DNA of 21,756 nt from a virus: IMG/VR virus record IMGVR_UViG_3300042387_002244, positions 1 to 21,756 of that record; one strand, 5' to 3'. Made by a program: the position numbers and the translations under genes. Every line of letters begins with the position of its first letter. The stretch's first letter is position 1. Of the stretch, positions 1-8,016 are shown piece by piece. Under the pieces are notes generated by a model. It was not told the origin of the DNA. It saw nothing but the letters and a program-made list of their open reading frames with translations, and did not search any database.

Positions 1-2
1 AA

Positions 3-689
3 AAAACAGGTAAGCAAGAAATTACTGTTATTCCAAACTTCCCTCCATTTTTCTGGATGGGATATTTGTTTAATCATGCACGTATTTGTAATAACTTAGA
101 TAAGCATTATAAAAAGCCTCGTATTCTGTACACCGGATCTGGTGCACACTATGATGTTGAAAATAAAGCAGGTGGTAAAGACGATTTTGAGCATGTATTA
201 AAAGCTATAATTGATACACGCCACAAATATCAGTGGGTATTTATGGGTGCATTCCCACCACCACTCTTACCATATGTTAAATCAGGTGAAATTGAATTTC
301 ATCCATGGCAACCTTTATATGCATATCCTAAAAAGATTTACGATTTGAATATTAATTTGATGATTGCTCCTTTACAGGATAATCCATTCAATAGAGCTAA
401 ATCTGACATCAAATATATTGAAGCATGTATTTTAGGCATACCTGTGATTTGTCAAGATATTTGCACTTATAAAGACGCAATGTTAAAATTTAATAGTGGT
501 GAAGAATTATTAGAAAAAATTGCATCCACGCTTAAAAATAAACCAAAGTATCGGGTAATGTCTACTGAAATGAGAAAGATTGGAGAAACACGTTTCTTAG
601 AAAGTGCTGAAAATGTTGGTTGTGTATATGAATCTTATATGACACCATATAATAGTTCTGAACGAAAATACTTGAAAAAATGGAATTAG
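3..689 (+). CDS. Glycosyltransferase, GT4-like, 5'-truncated by window edge
   Basis: The reading frame is open to the left edge, so the gene starts outside the window; the first ATG inside (57) is probably internal because sensible protein sequence (ITVIPNFPPFFW) precedes it. About 228 residues are visible. The segment APLQDNPFNRAKSDIKYIEA followed by CILGIPVI resembles the C-terminal nucleotide-sugar-binding half of GT-B glycosyltransferases of family GT4, where a conserved acidic residue contacts the donor sugar and a Gly-x-Pro-Val turn follows. The phage protein would transfer a sugar to an unknown acceptor, for example DNA, a virion protein or host surface glycan. It ends 18 nt before the polymerase gene. 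A second, unrelated-fold glycosyltransferase lies at 7366-8016. Family call is fairly secure; acceptor unknown. Confidence 0.7.
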   Translation, partial: KTGKQEITVIPNFPPFFWMGYLFNHARICNNLDKHYKKPRILYTGSGAHYDVENKAGGKDDFEHVLKAIIDTRHKYQWVFMGAFPPPLLPYVKSGEIEFHPWQPLYAYPKKIYDLNINLMIAPLQDNPFNRAKSDIKYIEACILGIPVICQDICTYKDAMLKFNSGEELLEKIASTLKNKPKYRVMSTEMRKIGETRFLESAENVGCVYESYMTPYNSSERKYLKKWN

Positions 690-699
690 TGTATATAAT
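672..699 (+). promoter_or_regulatory. Sigma70-like promoter for polymerase gene
   Basis: TTGAAA at 672-677, a 16-nt spacer, and a perfect TATAAT at 694-699, followed by 8 nt and then the polymerase ATG at 708. The -35 box lies in the last codons of the preceding gene. A start 6-8 nt downstream of the -10 box would give a leader of about 0-2 nt. No Shine-Dalgarno sequence is present. Confidence 0.5.
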
Positions 700-707
700 T
701 CCATATT

Positions 708-3281
708 ATGTCGTATCGTAATTGTTATTATAACAATATTAACAGGTGTGTAGAGCTCTTTACTTGGGATGAAGATGGTAAGCGTGTAAGGTATACTGTA
801 TCTCACGACCCGTATTTGTATTTGGAAGACGCTAAAGGCGAATTTACTTCAATTTATAATACTAAGTTGAAGAAAAAAGTATTCCGAAATAGTTATGAGC
901 GTAGTAAATTTTTACGCGATGGAGGTGTTCGGCGTGTGTTTGAAAATTTACCACCAGTTCAGCAGTATCTATTAGATACGTTTTGGAAAGAAAATGAAAC
1001 TGCAGAGTTTACACAGCATCCAATTAAGATTTGTTTTTTGGATATTGAAACATATTCGGTTGATAGCTTCCCAAATCCTGAAGACCCAACGCATGAAGTA
1101 ACTGTTATTACATGCTATGATAGTTTAACAAAAACGTTCAATACATTTGGAATCAAACCATATACTGGGTCAAATAAATCGATAAAATATACTCATTGTA
1201 AAAATGAAAAAGAACTGTTTATAAAGTTTATCGAATATCTTAAAAAAGATTATCCTGATATTATGTCGGGTTGGAACTCGGAATTTTTTGACATACCGTA
1301 TATTATTAATCGTTGTACGCGAGTTTTGGGTGAGGAATATACTAAAGATCTTTCACCACTTGGTAATGTTCATTATAGAGACATTATCGGTAAGTTCGGT
1401 AGACAGCAACGTCGTTATTATATTGACGGTATTTCTATTCTTGACTACTTAGATATTTATAAACGGTTTTGCTTTAAAGAACGTGATAGTTATAAACTTG
1501 ATAATATCGGTGAAATTGAACTTGGTGAAAAGAAAGTTGGATTGAACGGTATGACACTAGCTCAACTAACTGATACAGATTGGGATACATTTATCGATTA
1601 TAACGTTCAAGACGTTAACATTATTGTTCGTCTTGAAGAAAAGTTACAATATGTAAATCTATTAAGAATGTTATCCTATGCAGGTTTGTGTACGTTTGAA
1701 CAAGCGATGGGTACGTTATCTGTTATCAATGGAGCTTTATGTGTTAAAGCTCGTGAGGTTGGTAAAATAATTTCAACGTTTATTCGTAATGATCCGGATA
1801 GCACAAATCCAGGAGCATATGTAGCTGAACCTCGAGGTGGGTTTCAAGAAAAGGTAATTTCTTTTGATGCAAATTCACTATATCCTAATGTGATGATTTC
1901 ACTTAATTTATCACCAGAAACAAAGGTTGGTAAGTTTAGTAAAAATGATGATGGTACATTTACAATTAAACATGTGAGTGGTAAAACTCTTAATTTTACA
2001 AAAGAAAGATTTATAGAATTAATTAAAGCAGAAGAGTTGTCAATAACAAAAGCTAACTTTTTATTTACTCAAAAGTTTAAAGGAGTTGTGCCATTATTTG
2101 TGGATCACTTTTATAACAAACGTGTTGAAATTAAAAAAGAACTTCAGAAATATAAAGTTGAGTTAAGTAAACTCAAAAAGGGTACTGCTGATTATAAACG
2201 AGTATCAGATATGGTTGCTAAACTGAATGCACATCAGATGTGTGTGAAAGTGCTTATCAACAGCTGTTATGGATATTTTGGTAATAAACAAGCTCCTATT
2301 GGGGATGACGATATTGCAGCTTCTGTTACACTAACTGGTCAAGCGGTAATTAAAGAATCGAATACACTTATCAAAGAATATTTGAAAGAAAAATTACCAA
2401 ACATCACAGACAAAGAACTTGAGGAAGCAATCATTTATAATGATACGGACAGCTCATATGTTTCAATTAAGTCATTGTTTAAAACGGGGTTATCATTTAC
2501 AGATGAAAATAATAAACTGACTAAAGATACTCATGAAATCGTACAAAATATTGAAAACTATCTTAATGCAAAGATTAAAGTCTGGGGTACAAAAACTTTA
2601 AATTCTAAAGATTGTAGATTTGTTTTCAAACGTGAAAGTATCGGTGATGTTGGTCTATTTTTGCAGAAAAAACGATATGTATTACATGTTTTAGATGATG
2701 AAGGTATTGCATGTGATAAGTTTAAGTATACTGGTGTTGAGGTTGTAAGAACTACAATGCCTAATGCAATCAAACCGTACGCAAAGAAAATAATTGAGAC
2801 AATGTTGTTAACAAAATCTCAAGCTGAAACAAATAAAGTACTGAATGAGACGTATGATATTTTCAAAGGACTTTCAATTCAAGATGTTGCATTTGTTATG
2901 GGATTGAAGGGGTACGAAAAGTATGCAGTTAAATGTAGTGACTTTGATACAACAAAGTCCATGCCATTGCATGTCAAATCAAGTTATTACCATAATCTAT
3001 TATTAGATAAATTGAAGCTCGATAAGAAATATGAAAAGCTTTCTTCTGGTGAAAAGGTAAGATATCTATATGTTGAAACACCAAACAAATACATGATTGA
3101 ATCTATAGCTTTTAAAAATGAATTCCCTGAAGAGTTCAATCAATATTTTAAAATTGACTATGATACAATGTTTGATAAGATTTTGTTCCAAGCAATTGAA
3201 CGTTTTTATGAAGCGGTGAATTGGCGAATTAGAAAACCAAAAGATAATGTACAAACAGAATTGTTTGATTTATTTGGTTGA
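708..3281 (+). CDS. 43: Family B DNA polymerase (T4 gp43-like)
   Basis: Replicative DNA polymerase with 3'-5' proofreading, 857 residues against about 900 for T4 gp43. Exonuclease motifs are intact: Exo I LDIET (D112, E114), Exo II in GWNSEFFDIPY, and Exo III in YNVQDVN. Polymerase motifs follow in the right order: motif A FDANSLYPN (D387), motif B KVLINSCYG (K514, N518), and motif C YNDTDS (D579, D581). All catalytic aspartates are present, so the enzyme should be active. It heads the run polymerase, small unknown protein, UvsX, QueC-like, an arrangement of polymerase next to recombinase that suits T4-type phages. The ATG at 708 is the first in frame after the previous stop and has a good -10/-35 pair just upstream. 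Confidence 0.97.
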   Translation: MSYRNCYYNNINRCVELFTWDEDGKRVRYTVSHDPYLYLEDAKGEFTSIYNTKLKKKVFRNSYERSKFLRDGGVRRVFENLPPVQQYLLDTFWKENETAEFTQHPIKICFLDIETYSVDSFPNPEDPTHEVTVITCYDSLTKTFNTFGIKPYTGSNKSIKYTHCKNEKELFIKFIEYLKKDYPDIMSGWNSEFFDIPYIINRCTRVLGEEYTKDLSPLGNVHYRDIIGKFGRQQRRYYIDGISILDYLDIYKRFCFKERDSYKLDNIGEIELGEKKVGLNGMTLAQLTDTDWDTFIDYNVQDVNIIVRLEEKLQYVNLLRMLSYAGLCTFEQAMGTLSVINGALCVKAREVGKIISTFIRNDPDSTNPGAYVAEPRGGFQEKVISFDANSLYPNVMISLNLSPETKVGKFSKNDDGTFTIKHVSGKTLNFTKERFIELIKAEELSITKANFLFTQKFKGVVPLFVDHFYNKRVEIKKELQKYKVELSKLKKGTADYKRVSDMVAKLNAHQMCVKVLINSCYGYFGNKQAPIGDDDIAASVTLTGQAVIKESNTLIKEYLKEKLPNITDKELEEAIIYNDTDSSYVSIKSLFKTGLSFTDENNKLTKDTHEIVQNIENYLNAKIKVWGTKTLNSKDCRFVFKRESIGDVGLFLQKKRYVLHVLDDEGIACDKFKYTGVEVVRTTMPNAIKPYAKKIIETMLLTKSQAETNKVLNETYDIFKGLSIQDVAFVMGLKGYEKYAVKCSDFDTTKSMPLHVKSSYYHNLLLDKLKLDKKYEKLSSGEKVRYLYVETPNKYMIESIAFKNEFPEEFNQYFKIDYDTMFDKILFQAIERFYEAVNWRIRKPKDNVQTELFDLFG

Positions 3282-3304
3282 TTTTATTATTAACGAGCTA
3301 TATT
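3278..3304 (+). promoter_or_regulatory. Putative sigma70-like promoter before 3311 gene
   Basis: TATATT at 3299-3304 sits exactly 6 nt before the ATG at 3311. A possible -35 TTGATT is at 3278-3283 (15-nt spacer), or GGTTGA two bases upstream with 17 nt. The -35 overlaps the polymerase stop codon. The geometry predicts transcription starting on the A of ATG. Confidence 0.4.
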
Positions 3305-3310
3305 TAAAGT

Positions 3311-3646
3311 ATGAAATCACAAGTTAAACTTATTATTGACCACATTGGTCGTTTTATTATTGGTACTGTTGCATCTGAATCAGATACTATTTTGCGCTTA
3401 AGCAAGCCTATCATTCTGCATGTACAGCCAAGCCAAACTGGTCAGTTGCAAGTTCAAACCCTACCACTTTTATTCAATGAATTTTTAGGTGATAAAGAAA
3501 CAAATGTTTGGACCTACCATAAAGAATCAATTGCAATTAGTGAAGCAACTTTAGATGAACGTTTGCTGCAGCAATATGAATCTATGTGTAACCCAGCTCC
3601 AATTGCACAGAACGAGACAGAAGTTGTAAAACTTTTTGATGAGTAA
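3311..3646 (+). CDS. Conserved-type small phage protein, unknown function
   Basis: A 111-residue protein I do not recognise as a named family. The first half is rich in alternating hydrophobic residues (VKLIIDHIGRFIIGTV, then LRLSKPIILHVQP), suggesting a small beta-rich domain; the second half is more helical and acidic, ending ETEVVKLFDE. There are no cysteine clusters, signal peptide or membrane segments. It lies between polymerase and UvsX and is followed directly by a strong terminator, so it closes the polymerase transcription unit. A role in replication or its regulation is only inferred from position. Confidence 0.75.
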   Translation: MKSQVKLIIDHIGRFIIGTVASESDTILRLSKPIILHVQPSQTGQLQVQTLPLLFNEFLGDKETNVWTYHKESIAISEATLDERLLQQYESMCNPAPIAQNETEVVKLFDE

Positions 3647-3662
3647 AAGTTACAATGCCAAC

Positions 3663-3686
3663 CCCCACCGAAAGGTGGGGTTTTTT
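3663..3686 (+). terminator. Rho-independent terminator with GAAA loop
   Basis: Perfect 7-bp GC-rich stem CCCCACC / GGTGGGG (3663-3669 and 3674-3680) closed by a GAAA tetraloop and followed by six T. It ends the polymerase unit 16 nt after the stop of the 111-residue gene. The -35 region of the next promoter begins two bases after the T run. Confidence 0.93.
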
Positions 3687-3687
3687 G

Positions 3688-3714
3688 TTGATCTAATTTG
3701 TTTAGGTATATATT
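3688..3714 (+). promoter_or_regulatory. Putative sigma70-like promoter for uvsX
   Basis: TATATT at 3709-3714 is exactly 6 nt before the ATG at 3721; TTGATC at 3688-3693 is a possible -35 with a 15-nt spacer. The site lies directly behind a terminator, so uvsX needs its own promoter. Predicted transcription start falls on the start codon. Confidence 0.5.
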
Positions 3715-3720
3715 AAATGT

Positions 3721-4836
3721 ATGGATAAAGAACTAAAAGCAGCTTTAGATAGTATTGATGAAATTAACCCGTATGCAACATATCTCGATAAGAACTCTCT
3801 TAGTCTGGTAGATGGTTGGATTGATACAGGTTCAATGGTGTTAAACGCTCTCATCTCTGGTAAATTAGATGGTGGTATTCCGAAGGGTAGAGTTACTCTT
3901 TTAGCTGGTGAATCAATGACTGGTAAGTCTCTTTTCGTACAAAAGATTCTTGCTCGAGCTCAACGCCAGGGGTTAACTCCAGTTATTTTTGATACTGAAA
4001 ACAGTATCGATCCGGAAGGTGCAACTCGCTTAGGACTTGATGTTTCTAAGGTAAAATATGTACCATCTGTAACAATTGAAGAAACTCGAAATGCAATTTT
4101 CAAATTCTTGACTAATGTGAAGGCAAAAGGTCTTGAAGGTAAGTTTATCATTGCTGTTGATTCGTTGGGTAACCTTCAATCCCAACAAGAAATGAATCGA
4201 ATGGAAAAAGAAAGCACATCAGCTGATATGGGTAGTGCAGCTCGTGCAATGAAGTCCCTACTTAAGACTTGCAACAATATGGGTGCTCTTACCAAAACCA
4301 CCATTCTTTGCACTAATCATGTATATGATGACCCATCTGCAATGTTTCCATCGCTTGAGAAGCATATGCCTGGTGGTAAGGCTGTAACGTATCTACCATC
4401 GGTGTCTGTGCAATTAGCTCGTAAGCCTATGAAAGACGATGGAGGTAAGACTTTTGATAGTAATATGGTTGCTGGTCAGAAGAATTATTCTGGTGTGATC
4501 ATTCGTGCTCTTACACGTAAGAATCGTTTCATTAAGCAGTACCTTGAAGCTGAGATGTACTTGAGCTTTTCAACGGGATTAGACAAATATTACGGTCTTC
4601 TTGATCTTGCAGTGGGTATGGGTGCAGTTGTTCAAAATGGTTCAACTTATGCTCTACCAGATGGAACTAAGCTCGGTTATTACAAGAGCTGGCGGAAAGA
4701 CTCTGACGTATGGGATCAAATTCTACCTAAATTGCAGGTTGAAATTACTAAGAATTGGTCTTATAGTGAAGGAGAGGCTCCTACAGAAGACGTTGATGAA
4801 TTAGACGAACTTGATGAGCTTGAAAATAACGAATAA
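3721..4836 (+). CDS. uvsX: UvsX, RecA-like recombinase
   Basis: Strand-exchange ATPase for recombination-dependent replication and repair, 371 residues against about 390 for T4 UvsX. The Walker A loop is GESMTGKS (63-70); a RecA-type Walker B region follows in FIIAVDSLGNLQSQQE, the segment that in T4 UvsX reads similarly as VVVFIDSLGNLASK. A later CTNHVYDDP segment matches the conserved Asn-His sensor of this family. The C-terminus is an acidic tail (DELDELDELENNE), as in UvsX and RecA, where such tails modulate SSB and DNA interaction. It is the first gene of a unit with the QueC-like gene, which starts 3 nt after its stop. Confidence 0.96.
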   Translation: MDKELKAALDSIDEINPYATYLDKNSLSLVDGWIDTGSMVLNALISGKLDGGIPKGRVTLLAGESMTGKSLFVQKILARAQRQGLTPVIFDTENSIDPEGATRLGLDVSKVKYVPSVTIEETRNAIFKFLTNVKAKGLEGKFIIAVDSLGNLQSQQEMNRMEKESTSADMGSAARAMKSLLKTCNNMGALTKTTILCTNHVYDDPSAMFPSLEKHMPGGKAVTYLPSVSVQLARKPMKDDGGKTFDSNMVAGQKNYSGVIIRALTRKNRFIKQYLEAEMYLSFSTGLDKYYGLLDLAVGMGAVVQNGSTYALPDGTKLGYYKSWRKDSDVWDQILPKLQVEITKNWSYSEGEAPTEDVDELDELDELENNE

Positions 4837-4839
4837 AAT

Positions 4840-5568
4840 ATGTCAAAAGTTGTATTAGCATTCTCCGGAGGTGCTGATTCTTCAGTCCTACTTCATATGG
4901 CAGCTGAAAAGTTTGATGAAGTGTATTGTTTGTTCTTTGATTATGGTCAAAGACATAAGAAAGAATTAGATTGCACACAAAAGCAACTGAAGAGTTTGAA
5001 GAAAAAGGTTGAGATGTTGGTTATTGATACACCATTAAATCTTCTTGCTCCAACTTCTTCTCTTACTAATCCAGATATTGATACACCTGATGTAAGAGAG
5101 ATGAGAGGTGAAGCTCAACCTAAGAGCTATGTAGCATTTCGAAATATGCTATTCATCTCTTATCTTTTGTCTTATGCAGAAGGTATCGGAGCTGACAAGG
5201 TTTGGTATGGTGCAGCTCAAGTTGACTCGTTAGCCGGCTACTGGGATGGAAGCCCTGAATTCTTAAAAAAGATCAATGATGTGGCTGCTTTGAATAGAGA
5301 GCATCGCATTGTTGTTGAAGCTCCTCTTTTGACTATGTCTAAGAAGGATATCATCTTAGAAGGTATTAGACTTGGAGTTAAGTTTAGTGATACTTGGACT
5401 TGCTATGCAGGTGAAGATAAAGCAGATGCATATACACCTTCATCAAGTCTCAGATTGCAAGGGTTTGTTGAAGCTGGATATATTGATCCAATTCCTTACA
5501 AACAAGACTTAACTAATGTTTGGGAAAAGAATAATTGTAAGAAGATATCTTACGAGAATTACCTATAA
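4840..5568 (+). CDS. queC: QueC-like 7-cyano-7-deazaguanine synthase, zinc site altered
   Basis: QueC is a PP-loop ATPase that converts 7-carboxy-7-deazaguanine to preQ0, the precursor of queuosine, archaeosine and phage 7-deazaguanine DNA bases. Visible signatures are the PP-loop SGGADSS (9-15), FDYGQRHKKEL, and the AFRNMLFIS segment; length (242) is normal. Odd point: QueC normally binds zinc with four cysteines, one in SCY/TCY and three in CGxCxxC before LR. Here only C188 remains; the other three positions read D196, T199 and S202 in DAYTPSSSLR. The enzyme may be zinc-free, altered in substrate, or stabilised differently. The start lies 3 nt after the uvsX stop (TAA-AAT-ATG), so it is probably translated by reinitiation. 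The 3' end overlaps a convergent gene by 10 nt. Confidence 0.88.
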   Translation: MSKVVLAFSGGADSSVLLHMAAEKFDEVYCLFFDYGQRHKKELDCTQKQLKSLKKKVEMLVIDTPLNLLAPTSSLTNPDIDTPDVREMRGEAQPKSYVAFRNMLFISYLLSYAEGIGADKVWYGAAQVDSLAGYWDGSPEFLKKINDVAALNREHRIVVEAPLLTMSKKDIILEGIRLGVKFSDTWTCYAGEDKADAYTPSSSLRLQGFVEAGYIDPIPYKQDLTNVWEKNNCKKISYENYL

Positions 5569-6617
5569 AACATTTCTTGTTGTGCAACCTTCTGCCAGAA
5601 GGTCTTAGGTTGGAATCGATCTTTGTTTGAGATAAATTGCACTTTTGGTTTTGCGTTTTCTGTTACAGGCTCTTCTTCATCTTCGAATGGATTAGCAAGA
5701 CGACGTTCAGAATCATCACCAGCTATAGTACCCATTCCATACCCTTCGGTGTCAACACCTGAACGTTGCGCAAAAGTGCGACGTTTTGGTTCGTCTTGTG
5801 GAAATTCAATTGTTGTGGGTTCATGAACAACAACACTAAATTCATCAATTGAAAGACCCAACATTTTAGCAAGAGAAGCTTTAATTGATGCTTCAACTTT
5901 ATTTGATCCAATCTTTTTAACTACCTTAGCAATTGGATCATTTTCTGTAAACTCAATATCAATCATATTTGGAGCTTCTTGATCCACACTAAACTCACCA
6001 CCTTTATTAGCAGCGGTAAAGAATTTTTTGACTTTTTCGTTGTCAATTTCAATTCCTTCTTCACCTACAATTTCAATTAATGTAGTGTTAGCTTCAATTG
6101 TTGAAAGTGGTGATATATCTTCTGCACGAGCTCGTTCAGCTTCTTTTTTAGCTTCTCTTTCTGCTGCTAGCTCTTCAGCTGTTTTTACTTTACGTAATTC
6201 ACCAGCAGCTTTTCCTCTTTCTTCACCACCTTCCATTTGCTGTTTTTTAGCAAATTCACCAGTTCTGTGTTTTGTGGTTTGAAACTTACGACCAATAAAA
6301 TCTCCTAAATTATTTTTTGTATATTCTTTAAACTCATCAGCAATCTCGTCTTTAATCATGCCTTCATCGACAAGTTTCTTAATAAATTCACCAGCTTCAG
6401 CAGCGTATCTTGATCCCTTAAAAGCTGTTCCTTCTGGAACAAGGCCTTTACTTTCTAAGAAATCCATAATAAACTGGAATACAAGAGGTCTTGGTACACC
6501 AACACCTTTATCCATCATAGCTTTTTTAAGATAACCTGTTTGAAAAAGGTTTTCAAAGCGACCAGCTCTTGCTTCTTCGATAATTTCAAGTTTATTGTAC
6601 AGTGAATTAAAATTCAT
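5559..6617 (-). CDS. Charged late-type protein, probably virion-related
   Basis: A 352-residue soluble protein that I cannot assign to a family. The N-terminal ~110 residues look helical; residues about 121-166 form a very charged Ala/Glu/Lys/Arg stretch likely to be coiled coil; the rest is acidic with hydrophobic strands and a basic-aromatic C-terminus (FWQKVAQQEMFYR). There is no signal peptide or membrane segment. An I-E-E/A sequence at residues 13-16 fits the T4 prohead protease consensus (I/L-x-E before A/G), but one match is weak. It is transcribed opposite to the replication genes, from a T4-type late promoter element exactly 5 nt before its ATG, which suggests a structural or assembly role. 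Function is inference. Confidence 0.8.
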   Translation of the reverse strand: MNFNSLYNKLEIIEEARAGRFENLFQTGYLKKAMMDKGVGVPRPLVFQFIMDFLESKGLVPEGTAFKGSRYAAEAGEFIKKLVDEGMIKDEIADEFKEYTKNNLGDFIGRKFQTTKHRTGEFAKKQQMEGGEERGKAAGELRKVKTAEELAAEREAKKEAERARAEDISPLSTIEANTTLIEIVGEEGIEIDNEKVKKFFTAANKGGEFSVDQEAPNMIDIEFTENDPIAKVVKKIGSNKVEASIKASLAKMLGLSIDEFSVVVHEPTTIEFPQDEPKRRTFAQRSGVDTEGYGMGTIAGDDSERRLANPFEDEEEPVTENAKPKVQFISNKDRFQPKTFWQKVAQQEMFYR

Positions 6618-6622
6618 AGAAT

Positions 6623-6630
6623 TATTTATT
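6623..6630 (-). promoter_or_regulatory. T4-type late promoter element (AATAAATA)
   Basis: Read on the minus strand, AATAAATA is separated by exactly 5 nt (ATTCT) from the ATG at 6617. It matches the T4 late promoter octamer TATAAATA in 7 of 8 positions. In T4 the octamer ends at about -6, so transcription would begin at the start codon. Confidence 0.6.
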
Positions 6631-6667
6631 GTTTTCTGTTATTTATTAGCTATATTTTATATATTAT

Positions 6668-7369
6668 ATGTGCGCCATCTACGGTTCTCCAAATCTATCA
6701 ATGTTCGAAGTTTTATACGAAGCAAATAAAACTCGTGGTAATTTTGCTTCATCATTAGTTACACTAATGAAATCACCTGTTGGTGTTGTTGACGATGTTA
6801 GCATTATTAAACAAGAAGGGTATGTTAATATTGATAAGCTCAAATTAAAGGAAAAAGAACATGCTTACTTTATTGGACATGTGCAAGCACCAACATCAGC
6901 AGTTCGCAAGTTTAATTACGATACTTCGCATCCATTTGAACAAGAAGATTGGATGGTATTTCATAATGGTGTTTTAACCAATCATGAAATGTTGAATGAA
7001 AAATACTGCAGCTGGAATGAAAACAAAGTAGATACTTCAGTAATTGTTTCGATGTTGCAAGAAGACTGGACTGATCTAAAATGTAAAAAGAAAGCAACTT
7101 CATCGGTTGAAGAAGTTAATATTATTGAAAAAATTTGTAATCGATTAGAAGGTACATTTGCTCTTGCTATTGTAAATACAAGTACTTTAAATATTTACCT
7201 AGTAAGACAGGGTAGTACACTCTTCTATGACGACAATGGTAACTATTCTTCCATTCAAGGTAAAACTATGAAAGAAGTGCCAGAAGGTAAAGTATTAAAA
7301 CTTAATAGAGAGTTTAAATTTAAAGAAGTTGGTAAGTTTAAATCCAAATCCCCATTTTTAATCGTATGA
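6668..7369 (+). CDS. Class II (Ntn-type) glutamine amidotransferase domain protein
   Basis: Stand-alone glutaminase domain that would release ammonia from glutamine for a partner enzyme. It starts MCAIYG, so removal of Met leaves the catalytic N-terminal Cys2, as in the MCGI start of PurF/GlmS/AsnB enzymes. Further family marks are GHVQAPTSA (70-78), SHPF (87-90), and FHNGVLTNHEML, containing the oxyanion-hole Asn-Gly (N100, G101). The Arg that normally follows GHx and binds the glutamine carboxylate is Gln here. No synthase domain is attached (233 residues). The stop overlaps the next glycosyltransferase start as ATGA, which suggests a joint role in sugar modification; another possible partner is the QueC-like protein upstream, since fused Gat-QueC enzymes are known from archaea. 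Confidence 0.85.
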   Translation: MCAIYGSPNLSMFEVLYEANKTRGNFASSLVTLMKSPVGVVDDVSIIKQEGYVNIDKLKLKEKEHAYFIGHVQAPTSAVRKFNYDTSHPFEQEDWMVFHNGVLTNHEMLNEKYCSWNENKVDTSVIVSMLQEDWTDLKCKKKATSSVEEVNIIEKICNRLEGTFALAIVNTSTLNIYLVRQGSTLFYDDNGNYSSIQGKTMKEVPEGKVLKLNREFKFKEVGKFKSKSPFLIV

Positions 7370-8016
7370 TCCAACTAATATCAGCAACTAAAGGAAACTT
7401 ACAAACCACTTTACTACATAATAGCGTTGGTTTTATACACCCGGTAGCTTTTTCAGAGAATAATACCGACCCATTGCCTGTTGTTTATAATGATGCTATT
7501 GATGATTTTCAACAAACAACTGAGTGGCTTGTTTTTGTTCACGATGATGTAATAATTGAAGCACCTGAAGCATTAGAACGTCAACTTGATGTATTAGGAC
7601 ATGACTTCGATGTCGTTGGGTGTGCAGGTACAAGAGAGGCTAAATTACAAGAGCCAGCATTATGGCATTTGATGGGTGATAGATTACAGCATAGAGGTGC
7701 TGTAGCTCACTTAAGTGACTCAACTGGTAAGAAATTTATGACTAGTTTTGGTAGTTATCCTGATCGAGTTATATTAATCGATGGGGTGTTTATGGCTGTA
7801 AAGACAGAAGTCTTTAATAAAGTCAGATTTGACACAAACAATCCAGCTGGCTTTCACTTCTATGACTTAGATTTTTCTATGGCTTGTCATAAAGCTGGCT
7901 ATAAAGTCGGTGTTGGTGATATAGTAATCACACATGCATCACCAGGGTTGAGAAGCTTTACTGATGAATGGAAAAAAGGACAAGAGTGGTTCCTTAAAAA
8001 ATGGAAATCGAAATAA
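7366..8016 (+). CDS. Glycosyltransferase family 2-like protein
   Basis: A 216-residue GT-A-fold-like protein. The segment WLVFVHDDVII (H59, D60, D61) resembles the acidic DxD-type metal and nucleotide-sugar site; GFHFYDLDFSMACHKAGYKV near residues 162-182 and THASPG afterwards are typical of the small glycosyltransferase-like family described as Glyco_tranf_2_5. Together these suggest transfer of a sugar to an unknown acceptor. Translation is coupled to the amidotransferase through a 4-nt ATGA overlap. A strong bidirectional terminator follows immediately after the stop. Confidence 0.78.
   Translation: MIQLISATKGNLQTTLLHNSVGFIHPVAFSENNTDPLPVVYNDAIDDFQQTTEWLVFVHDDVIIEAPEALERQLDVLGHDFDVVGCAGTREAKLQEPALWHLMGDRLQHRGAVAHLSDSTGKKFMTSFGSYPDRVILIDGVFMAVKTEVFNKVRFDTNNPAGFHFYDLDFSMACHKAGYKVGVGDIVITHASPGLRSFTDEWKKGQEWFLKKWKSK

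Noticed and set aside
3299-3310. Bacteroidetes-type promoter (TAnnTTTG) as an explanation for SD-less starts
   Set aside because: The boxes read TATATT, TATTAT or TATAAT and lack the TTTG end at the required position; they fit a sigma70-type -10 better.
5587-5603. Hairpin ACCTTCT/AGAAGGT near the convergent QueC and late-gene ends
   Set aside because: Seven-base stem with a 3-nt loop and no T run on either strand; it lies in coding sequence and is too weak to call a terminator.
6028-6282. Ser/Ala-rich plus-strand open frame of 84 codons
   Set aside because: Complement of the charged Ala/Glu/Lys stretch in the minus-strand late-type gene, which has a late promoter; low-complexity shadow.
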